Shown here: one piece after another, positions 60,601 through 64,000 of the stretch | Layout: the number at the start of each line of letters is the position of its first letter | Numbering within the stretch: the first letter of the stretch is position 1 | Assembly (NCBI RefSeq): GCF_950295315.1 | Contig: NC_080171.1 | Span: 27,968,682 to 28,032,681 of the forward strand | Direction of reading: 5' to 3' | DNA length: 64,000 nt | Source of the DNA: Erinaceus europaeus | Lineage: Eukaryota > Chordata > Mammalia > Eulipotyphla > Erinaceidae | Made by a program: the position numbers and the translations under genes | The notes under the pieces: model-generated | What the model was told of the DNA's origin: nothing | The model's database searches: none | The model's input: the letters and a program-made list of their open reading frames with translations, nothing else

Positions 60601-63600
60601 CTCTTGGATTTGCTGATGCTGTCTTTGTGGCCTAACATATGGTCTATCCTTGAGAATGACCCATATGGACCTGAATAAAATGTGTATTTGGCAAACGCTA
60701 GAAGAAGAAGAAATGTGTATTCCAGTTTCTTGGGATAAATGACTCTGAAAATGTCCAATAGTTGTAGTTTATCTATCTCTTCATTTAGCTCCCTTATGTC
60801 TTTATTGATTTTCTGCCTGGATGATCTGTCAAGTTAAGAGAGTGGGGTGTTGAAGTCCCCTACTATGACTGTGTTGCTGTTAATATATTGCTGTAGCTCT
60901 TTCAGTAGATGTTTGATGTATTTAGATGGCTTCTCATTGGGTGCATAGATGTTAATAATTGTTAAGTCCTCTTGATTGACTGATCCTCTGAGCATTAAGT
61001 AGTGTCCATCCCTATCTTTTTTAATTTTACTTATTTAAAAGTCTATCATTGTCAGATATGAGAATAGCTGTTCCTGCCCTTTTTTGTGGGCCATTGGCTT
61101 GTATGATAGTTTTCCATCCTTTCACTTTAAGTCTGTGTTTGTCTTGTTGAGTTAGGTGGGTTTCCTGTACACAGCATATTGTTGGGTTGTGTTTTCTGAT
61201 CCATCTTCCTACTCTGCCTTTTAATAAGTGAATTCAAGCCATTGACCTGTATTGATATCAAAGATTGAAGATATTTTAATGCCATTCTTTTAGATTTTTA
61301 GAGTGTTCTGATATATGGCATATTTATGGTGGTCTGACTGTTTATAGGAGACCTTTCACAACTCTTTTGAGAGCAGGCTTGATGATAGTTGATTCTTTCA
61401 ACTGTTGCTTGTCTGAGAAGGTTTTGATGCCTGCATCTAGTCTGAATGACAGTCTAGCAGGATGTTTGTGTTTGTGTTGAGAAGTCTGCTGCTAATCTTA
61501 GGGGTTTTCCTCTGTAGGTGACTCTTTGTTTTTCTCTTGCAGCCTTCAGGATTCTTTCTTTATCCTTATTCCTTTCCATTCTAAATATGATGTGTCTTGG
61601 TGTCTTTAAGTCTGGGTTAATTCTGTTTGGGACCCTCTGGGCTTCTTGAATCTTTGGTGTTGTCTAGACTAGAGAAATTTTCAGCTATTATGGCCTGAAG
61701 AATGCTTTCTTCCTCTCCCTCTCTTTCTTCCTCTGGTAAGCCAATAATGCATATATTGTTTCTTTTGAAGTCATCCCATAGGTTTCTGTTGTTGTTTTCA
61801 GCATCCTTTAATCTCTTTTTGAGATCTCTTACTTCTTTTTTAGTTGTCTCTAATTCGTCCTTGATCTTGCTTATTCTGTCTTCAGCCTCATTGATTCTAT
61901 TCTCTCTCCCCTCTGCTGTTTTCTGGAGTTCATCTATTTTGTTTCCCTGTTCTGATACTGCTTTAGCTTGTTCAGCTAGTTGTGTTCTTAGCTCAGCTAT
62001 TTCAGCTTTCAGCTCTCTAATAACCTTGAGAAAGTTAGTGTTTTCTTCCAGAGTCTCATTTGTTGTTCCTGTATTTCTGATTACAATTCTTTCAAACTCT
62101 TGACTCACTCCTGTGATTATTTCCTTAGCTAATGTTTGGATGTTGAACTCGTTATTTTGTGCTTCACCCTTTGGGGGGCTTTTAGCTGGACTATTGTCCT
62201 GGTTCATTTCACCATTATTTCTTCTTGTTGGTTTACCCATTTTATATATTATGTTATGAGTTCCCTCTCTTAGTACTTTTCAAATTACTGATCACTATTT
62301 CCTGGATTGACTTGTGTCCAAGTAAGGTAATTAAAGGGTTCACAGTGGTGGAAGTTAACAGTTGTCTCAGTAGTATTTTAGTCCCTGAGTTGGGGCTCAG
62401 TGATTTAAAATCCTCTTTTTTATTTTTCTTTTCTGTAGGCTATGGGAGCCTGAGGGCTTCTAACTTAATCACTGACTCCTAACCAAGAGATAAGGCAGGG
62501 TGTGGCAGAGATAGTCTGGTGGTTATGCAAAGAGACTTCACAGCTCCACAGCTATGCCACTGAGGTATAGGTCTTCTCCTGAATTTCCTGGTTAGATCTC
62601 TGTCCCCCGGTGTCCCTCCCTGCCGCTGCTCCAGATTCTGAGGGCAGTAGCAATGGAGACTCAGGAGTTGCACTTGGTGAGTCTCCGGGGAGTCCTCTCC
62701 TCCCTTCAGCTGTTCCCTTGTTGGTGGAACAGACTGGAGGTGGTGTCTCAACTGATAGAGCATCAGACTGTTACCAGCCACTTAGTCTCTCCCTAGGCTC
62801 CTCTCTGTCACCAGCAACGTGTGTTTGCACTCACCGGTGATTTGGTGGGTTCCTGTAGTCGTTCTAGTTCTGTCTTGTTTCAGTCCCAGGTGGTCTCCTT
62901 TGATATTCCTGGTTGATCCGGGAGAGGAGAGGAGAGAAACAGATCTGCTCCCAATTTTTTTTTTTAAATTGAAACTAATGGACACTGCCATTTATTCTTG
63001 ACTATAACAGTAGAGTCCAATCTGTATGTGACTTTGCCTTCATGATCGTGCATGGTCAGTTCTTTCATTCATCAGTGGAGCCCCAGAGGTATGAAGTGAC
63101 TAGGGAGCAATGAAATAGAGCACAAATAGAAAGCACTACCTGTGGTCTTACCATGCACAGTTTGGCTCTGAGTAAGCATGTTTTCTGATTACCAGGATGG
63201 ACAGCCTTAGCTGACCTTTCTCTAATGCCACTCACTCCTGGATACCAGGCCCTCTGCACTGCAGAGATGATATCACCGAGTCATGGGACAAACCTGGAAG
63301 GGGACTTAATCCTCTTACCTTGTGTGACCTTGTATAACTGGTTTTGTCAAGTACAAGTGTGCCCCTCCACCTCTCTGGCTTTTGTCTCTGCTGTTGGGAG
63401 TGTTGAGAGTGTCTCAGGAAAGCTGCAAGGAAGCAGAATTCTGTACTGGGAATTCCTATGGTATTATGTGAAAGCCTGCTCCACTGACATGCTGTTAATG
63501 AAACATCACTTAGCTCCATGGGAGATGCCAGCTCCTTAGATTTGCTGTGTTCTTGGCGAGCGTGGCACTAAATGATCTGTGCATTCTTGTTTAGGCTGTC

Positions 63601-63681
63601 ATCTCCCTGATGGAGATGGGATTCGACGAAAAGGAAGTAATGGATGCCCTCAGAGTGAACAACAACCAGCAGAGTGCTGCT
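33227..63681 (+). CDS. UBAC1: UBAC1 (KPC2), N-terminal 320 codons in 8 exons, partial
   Basis: Join 33227-33364, 39113-39233, 39982-40055, 45321-45428, 46717-46819, 47151-47259, 48705-48924, 63595-63681. All junctions are GT-AG and in frame; 960 nt are present, and the 3' end lies beyond the window. The human protein has about 405 residues. Domains: ubiquitin-like fold over residues 1 to about 100 (starting [18 protein letters not shown]), UBA1 around 192-235 with the MGF loop at 203-205, an acidic linker, and UBA2 from 292 with MGF at 299-301. The C-terminal STI1-like region is missing. Family knowledge: UBAC1 is the non-catalytic partner of RNF123 (KPC1) in the cytoplasmic KPC ubiquitin ligase that targets p27Kip1 in G1; the UBL contacts the proteasome and the UBA domains bind polyubiquitin. 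The ATG was chosen by match to the family N-terminus and its place in the CpG island. No disabling change is seen. Confidence 0.95.
34555..34790 (-). repeat. Two adjoining old SINEs, antisense
   Basis: 'aaccctgggtatcacacatgcac...tactccctggcccaac' (34563-34615) and 'gggattgaacccagagcctcatgcatgc...gctctacccactggtcc' (34640-34790) are reversed tRNA-SINE heads. Confidence 0.6.
35769..35793. repeat. (GT)n microsatellite
   Basis: Perfect GT run of about 25 bp in UBAC1 intron 1. Confidence 0.9.
36118..36265 (-). repeat. Old SINE, antisense, with poly(C) run
   Basis: 'agatagaaagagagttacagagaca...ccacagcactgaaact' followed by a C-run and the degenerate reverse of a head. The C-run replaces part of the tRNA-like region. 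Confidence 0.55.
37204..37513 (+). mobile_element. SINE, family A, with 13-bp TSD
   Basis: Complete copy lacking part of the core hairpin (the GTGAAGC arm is deleted). A perfect 13-bp duplication, AAAGCTTGAAGCC, flanks it (37191-37203 and 37514-37526). Confidence 0.93.
38293..38566 (+). mobile_element. SINE, family A, with 12-bp TSD
   Basis: Complete copy flanked by a perfect AATTGTAAACCT duplication (38281-38292 and 38567-38578). It faces the antisense copy at 38719-39006. Confidence 0.94.
38719..39006 (-). mobile_element. SINE, family A, antisense
   Basis: Complete reversed copy that retains the core hairpin. Its head ends about 106 bp upstream of UBAC1 exon 2. Confidence 0.92.
39113..39233 (+). 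CDS. UBAC1: UBAC1 coding exon 2
   Basis: 121 bp with acceptor TTTTTTTCCCCAG and donor GTAAGG. It encodes [16 protein letters not shown] through EENVQDK plus one base. This is the middle of the ubiquitin-like domain. Confidence 0.95.
39234..39981 (+). other. UBAC1: UBAC1 intron 2
   Basis: 748 bp of unique sequence. I recognise no repeat in it. Confidence 0.85.
39982..40055 (+). CDS. UBAC1: UBAC1 coding exon 3
   Basis: 74 bp with acceptor TTCTTTTCTAG and donor GTAATT. It encodes [16 protein letters not shown] and MAEVSAEEK, the end of the ubiquitin-like domain and the start of the linker. Confidence 0.95.
40657..40712. repeat. (CTTT)n microsatellite in SINE tail
   Basis: Pure CTTT repeat adjoining the tail of the antisense SINE at 40713-40981. 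Confidence 0.94.
40713..40981 (-). mobile_element. SINE, family A, antisense
   Basis: Complete reversed copy with core hairpin and reversed head 'gccgcccgactccc'. It lies about 660 bp downstream of exon 3. Confidence 0.92.
41446..41790 (-). mobile_element. SINE family D, split by a family C insertion
   Basis: 'agagcactgctcagctctggcttatggtgg' through 'agcctcaggtac' on the left and 'catagctattatgctatcttccc' on the right form one reversed family D element, separated by 41577-41732. Confidence 0.85.
41577..41732 (+). mobile_element. SINE, family C, with 14-bp TSD
   Basis: Complete copy: head GGTGGTACAGTGGATAAAGC, 'agcatgaggtcctgagcttg', 'agagtgatgtctggttc', tail 'cattaataaataaaacc'. A perfect AAAAGTCTTTTGCA duplication flanks it (41563-41576 and 41733-41746). 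Confidence 0.95.
41875..42111 (+). mobile_element. SINE, family B
   Basis: Head GGGGCCAGGTGGTGGTGCAC, box B-like 'aggttcaagctcc', core 'aagtggtgaagcagggctgcagg', pyrimidine tract and A/T tail. Confidence 0.9.
42112..42515 (-). mobile_element. SINE, antisense, split by a family B element
   Basis: 'gaaattgagaaaagagagggaga' (42117-42168) resumes at about 42372 with 'acctgctatattgctttactgctc' and ends 'acgtgcactacctcctagc'. It is interrupted by the + strand copy at 42169-42371. Confidence 0.75.
42169..42371 (+). mobile_element. SINE, family B (nested)
   Basis: 'accaggcagtggcgcaccagg' head, 'aggttcaaacccc', core 'atggtgaaacagggctgcagg', pyrimidine tract. A GAGAGAGA-rich flank is present on both sides. 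Confidence 0.82.
42540..42891 (-). mobile_element. SINE family A with 3' module, antisense
   Basis: From left to right: T-rich tail, the reversed 3' module (42586-42645, 'ggcttggtgcttgcactac' to 'gctcctggaggcc'), reversed AAC-rich tail, core and head. Same composite as 20608-20941. Confidence 0.88.
42893..43105 (-). mobile_element. L1 3' UTR fragment, antisense
   Basis: 'tttaatttctttattggggtattaatggtttatag' to 'cagagtcttttactctgatgcag' is a diverged relative of the L1 tails at 30180, 52019 and 57219. Confidence 0.85.
43160..43560 (-). repeat. Unclassified interspersed repeat, probable LINE 3' part
   Basis: It starts with a T-run and 'tttatttataaaatggaaatattgac', then 'ggggtacatttccacacagttcccacc'. 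I recognise the wording as repetitive sequence but cannot place it in a family with confidence. The orientation is inferred from the T-run. Confidence 0.4.
44288..44540 (+). mobile_element. SINE, family A
   Basis: Complete but diverged copy: head GGGGGCCGGGTGGTAGTGCA, box B-like 'agtttgagcccc', core hairpin arms partly changed, tail 'aataataacaagggcagcaa'. Confidence 0.88.
44729..44872 (-). repeat. SINE family D, antisense, with (GTTT)n
   Basis: A GTTT run followed by 'caaagtgctattcagctctgcc' and 'aaaaccattttgctatctt' matches the reversed family D element. Confidence 0.75.
45321..45428 (+). CDS. UBAC1: UBAC1 coding exon 4
   Basis: 108 bp, 36 codons with phase 0 at both ends: [20 protein letters not shown] through QTNMRD. 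It is the linker between the UBL and UBA1. Confidence 0.95.
45550..45786 (-). repeat. Old SINE cluster, antisense, in UBAC1 intron 4
   Basis: Two reversed tRNA-SINE heads lie in succession: 'gaactcaaggcctcacacatgc' (45571-45620) and 'ggacccaaggcctcacacatgg...ctactgagctctctcctagcccc' (45725-45786). The rest of intron 4 (45429-46716) is unique sequence. Confidence 0.6.
46717..46819 (+). CDS. UBAC1: UBAC1 coding exon 5
   Basis: 103 bp with acceptor CTCCCTGCAG and donor GTACGA. It encodes [18 protein letters not shown] to LFKKAN plus one base, predicted helical. Confidence 0.95.
47151..47259 (+). CDS. UBAC1: UBAC1 coding exon 6 (UBA1)
   Basis: 109 bp after TTCTCTACAG, donor GTATGT. It encodes an acidic [12 protein letters not shown] stretch and the first part of UBA1 ([13 protein letters not shown], with the conserved MGF). 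Intron 5 before it is 331 bp of unique sequence. Confidence 0.95.
47333..47620 (-). mobile_element. SINE, family A, with 15-bp TSD, close to exon 6
   Basis: Complete antisense copy flanked by a perfect GACTGCATCATTTCT duplication (47318-47332 and 47621-47635). It starts 73 bp after the exon 6 donor. Confidence 0.95.
47868..47983 (-). mobile_element. SINE family D, antisense
   Basis: 'agagcactgtttagctctggcttatggtgg' to 'gcataaccattatgctatc' is a full-length reversed family D head and body. Confidence 0.85.
48133..48404 (-). mobile_element. L1 3' end fragment, antisense
   Basis: 'cattttaatttctttattggaggattaatggtttacag' to 'gagtgagatcaccccatattt' is a diverged copy of the L1 tail plus the last ORF2 codons. 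Confidence 0.85.
48571..48616. repeat. (TG)n microsatellite
   Basis: Perfect TG run ending 88 bp upstream of exon 7, inside the region where the exon 7 branch point and polypyrimidine tract must lie. Confidence 0.95.
48705..48924 (+). CDS. UBAC1: UBAC1 coding exon 7 (UBA1 end and linker)
   Basis: 220 bp after GCCTTTCAG, donor GTAGGT. It completes UBA1 ([17 protein letters not shown]) and encodes an Ala/Glu-rich linker followed by a basic helix ([13 protein letters not shown]). Confidence 0.95.
49088..49270 (+). mobile_element. SINE, family D
   Basis: 'ggggagacagcataatagttctg' head, 'caggttcagttcctagcacc', 'actgagcagtactctggt', CT run and an AATAAATAAA tail. Confidence 0.85.
49465..49550 (+). 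repeat. 22-bp tandem repeats in LTR U3
   Basis: Three close copies of a 22-bp unit (49465-49486, 49487-49508, 49509-49530; core ATTCTATTTACATAAC) and a degenerate fourth. Repeated U3 units often act as enhancers; that role is inferred. Confidence 0.9.
49570..49605 (+). other. tRNA-Gly 5'-half-like sequence inside the LTR
   Basis: From GCATTGGTAGTTTAGTGG onward the sequence matches the first 36 nt of mammalian tRNA-Gly (GCC/CCC type) at about 31 of 36 positions, as recalled. TAGTTTAGTGG fits the Pol III box A pattern TRGYNNANNNG. No anticodon-to-3' half and no box B follow, so it is not a tRNA gene. Confidence 0.75.
49612..49655 (+). repeat. 22-bp tandem duplication in LTR U3
   Basis: Two copies of a unit containing CTCTCCTTGTCACACCCTGA (49612-49633 and 49634-49655), differing only in the last base. 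Confidence 0.93.
50281..50815 (+). mobile_element. Head-to-tail dimer of SINE family A
   Basis: Unit 1 (50281-50513) has head, core, tract and a shortened tail ending 'acaagggca'. Unit 2 (50514-50815) starts immediately with GGGGAGTCAGGCGG and has a full tail. Near-identical 15-bp sequences beginning AGAAATTGT flank the pair (50266-50280 and 50816-50830, two mismatches); none separates the units. Confidence 0.88.
51281..51551 (-). mobile_element. SINE, family A, with 10-bp TSD
   Basis: Complete antisense copy flanked by CTTAACCCTT (51271-51280 and 51552-51561). Confidence 0.93.
51640..51790 (-). repeat. Old SINE, antisense
   Basis: 'gagaaatagacagaaggagagaca' followed by 'ggtaccagtgctcaagcata' is a degenerate reversed SINE. 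Confidence 0.5.
51821..52018 (+). mobile_element. SINE, family B
   Basis: Head GGGGCTGGGCAGTGGTGTAC, 'caggttcaagcccc', core 'gagtggtgaagcaggtctgcagg', tract and an A-run. The downstream L1 appears inserted in this A-run. Confidence 0.88.
52019..56228 (-). mobile_element. L1 copy 1: near-complete ends, internal deletion, disabled
   Basis: The 3' end is at 52019 and the 5'UTR end near 56228 (reads GAGGAGCTGTGTTTCTC on the reverse strand). ORF1 pieces lie at 55181-55492 (coiled coil) and 54519-55031 (RRM and C-terminal part). ORF2 pieces lie at 53808-54047 (RT motif [11 protein letters not shown]), 53416-53616 and 52243-52839 (C-terminal part). Compared with copy 2, 1.6 kb covering most of the endonuclease and the first part of the RT is absent, with the junction at 54086/54087. 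Stops and frameshifts also disable it. Confidence 0.93.
56247..56400 (-). repeat. Old SINE, antisense, with (ATTT)n
   Basis: ATTT run (56248-56275), then 'aaggtggggggaggagatcacagtgcc' and a degenerate reversed head ending 'tgtgagctattttgcc'. Confidence 0.55.
56401..56518 (-). mobile_element. SINE family D, antisense
   Basis: 'cagaccactgctcttctgtggcttaagatggtg' through 'gcagaaccattatgctctctc' is the reversed family D body and head. Confidence 0.75.
56525..56962 (-). mobile_element. SINE, family C-like, antisense, split by a nested SINE
   Basis: Tail side 56525-56563 and head side 56883-56962 ('ggatcaaactcaggaactcatgcttg') flank the element at 56573-56873. Confidence 0.65.
56573..56873 (-). 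mobile_element. SINE family B with 3' module, antisense, with TSD
   Basis: Left to right: the reversed 3' module (56592-56646, 'ggggctcagtgcttgcactatg' to 'ctcctatggcc'), T-rich tail, purine tract, core and reversed head. Flanked by TCACTCTCA (56564-56572 and 56874-56882). Confidence 0.88.
56976..57196 (-). mobile_element. SINE, family B, antisense
   Basis: T-rich tail, 'gagacagccagaaattgagaggg', core 'cttcaccacttgtaaagctttcc', reversed head 'ggtgtgccaccacccagcccc'. Confidence 0.9.
59379..60758 (-). pseudogene. L1 ORF2 fragment (copy 2): endonuclease end and RT start
   Basis: 459-codon open piece. It contains the endonuclease C-terminal motif [10 protein letters not shown] and RT motifs including [22 protein letters not shown] and [11 protein letters not shown]. 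The frame breaks before the FADD motif, which lies in the next piece (59020-59373). Near its start the sequence reads KLEYTF, an extra hydrophobic stretch, then KYTF, which looks like a short in-frame duplication. Confidence 0.9.
61617..62240 (-). pseudogene. L1 ORF1 (copy 2), truncated by frameshift
   Basis: Open from ATG at 62240 for 207 codons. The N-terminus is basic and low-complexity, residues about 60-150 are a heptad-rich coiled coil (trimerisation region), and the RRM begins near residue 160. A net deletion of about 68 bp farther on (61464-61478 compared with copy 1) adds a second frame break. Confidence 0.88.
62956..63594 (+). other. UBAC1: Unique 3' end of UBAC1 intron 7
   Basis: Unique sequence up to the acceptor TTGTTTAG (63587-63594). 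I see no repeat or other feature. Confidence 0.7.
63595..63681 (+). CDS. UBAC1: UBAC1 coding exon 8 (UBA2 start)
   Basis: 87 bp, 29 codons with phase 0 at both ends, donor GTGAGT. It encodes [15 protein letters not shown] to NNNQQSAA, the first two helices of UBA2 with the conserved MGF loop. The next exon is outside the window. Confidence 0.95.
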
Positions 63682-63804
63682 GTGAGTACCAGATGCAGCC
63701 CAGCTGTGCCAGCTTCCCCAGCTCACTGAGGTGGCATGTGTGCCAGTTTTGGCTTTGGTTGCTTCCGTGATAGGGTACACAGTTCAAATAGTGTATTTTT
63801 AAAA

Positions 63805-63920
63805 CTTCAGTTTAATTTTTTTCATTTAAAGAGAGAGAATGCTCTGCCATTTAATATGGCTCAGGGCTTGAACCTAGGACCTCAGGCAGGCACTGTATGT
63901 TCTCTACTGCTCTCCAGTAC
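63805..63920 (-). repeat. Old SINE, antisense, in UBAC1 intron 8
   Basis: 'aaagagagagaatgctctgcc' and 'gggcttgaacctaggacctcaggcagg' form a reversed SINE. Confidence 0.6.
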
Positions 63921-63927
63921 ATTTGGC

Positions 63928-64000
63928 TGGAGAGATGGCTCACCGGGTAGGGCACATGTCTTGCCATTCACAAGACCCAGGTTCCAGACACGGGAGGAGA
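63928..64000 (+). repeat. SINE, cut by the window end
   Basis: 'ggctggagagatggctcacc' head with 'acaagacccaggttccag' box B-like sequence. The 3' part is outside the window. Confidence 0.6.

Larger units (their letters stand above)
57209..62955 (-). mobile_element. L1 copy 2: near full-length, disabled
   Basis: 5.7-kb antisense L1. The 5'UTR (about 62241-62955) precedes ORF1 and reads GGGAGCAGATCTG at its start. ORF1 is open at 61617-62240 (207 codons; coiled coil with [15 protein letters not shown], then RRM start [12 protein letters not shown]) and then frame-shifts. ORF2 is broken into 59379-60758 (endonuclease end with SDHSGIKL and RT start), 59020-59373 (RT motif FADD), 58757-58942, 58222-58449 and 57536-58240 (C-terminal part). 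It cannot make intact proteins. T-rich flanks on both sides fit a target duplication, so the 3' edge is approximate. Confidence 0.94.
48925..63594 (+). other. UBAC1: UBAC1 intron 7
   Basis: 14.7 kb, largely retroelements: a SINE D, a solo LTR, a SINE dimer, further SINEs and two antisense L1 copies (listed separately). Parts I cannot assign are 49275-49387, 49883-50265, 50831-51270 and 62956-63594. Confidence 0.92.

Overview
This is a mammalian genomic window: intron-split genes with GT-AG boundaries, a CpG-island promoter, L1 elements and many tRNA-derived SINEs. The dominant SINEs have a tRNA-like head, a core built on CACCTGCAG...CTGCAGGTG, a pyrimidine tract and an AAC/AAT-rich tail. I recognise these as the type abundant in hedgehogs, so Erinaceus (probably E. 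europaeus) is the most likely source. That assignment comes from repeat recognition and was not tested by a search.

Two protein-coding genes are present, both on the + strand and both partial. Bases 1-8662 hold the 3' end of NACC2 (BTB/BEN transcriptional repressor): an intron, two internal coding exons (1803-1908, 2363-2460), the terminal coding exon (3540-4045) and a roughly 4.6 kb 3'UTR ending near a poly(A) signal at 8636. Bases 33227-63681 hold the first eight coding exons of UBAC1 (KPC2, the ubiquitin-binding subunit of the KPC E3 ligase): the ubiquitin-like domain, UBA1 and the start of UBA2, 320 codons in all. The last exons lie beyond the window. The two genes have no direct functional link; their adjacency fits the known NACC2-UBAC1 order of human 9q34.3.

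The 24 kb between them (8663-32880) has no convincing gene. It holds microsatellites, SINE clusters, a diverged ancient L1 tail, a 5'-truncated younger L1, and several AT-rich, repeat-free blocks dense in homeodomain-type motifs that look like conserved regulatory DNA. UBAC1 starts at a CpG island with two ZNF143/THAP11-type motifs and an ETS-like site.

UBAC1 introns are heavily loaded with repeats. Intron 1 has an inverted SINE pair next to exon 2. Intron 7 (14.7 kb) has a solo ERV2/ERVK-like LTR with a perfect 6-bp target duplication and an embedded 36-nt piece closely resembling the 5' half of tRNA-Gly, a head-to-tail SINE dimer, and two near-complete but disabled antisense L1 copies, one carrying a 1.6 kb internal deletion. 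No viral coding genes, bacterial systems or CRISPR arrays are present. The most unusual signals are the tRNA-Gly-bearing LTR, a movable 3' module shared by two SINE families, and the SINE architecture around UBAC1 exons 2-3.
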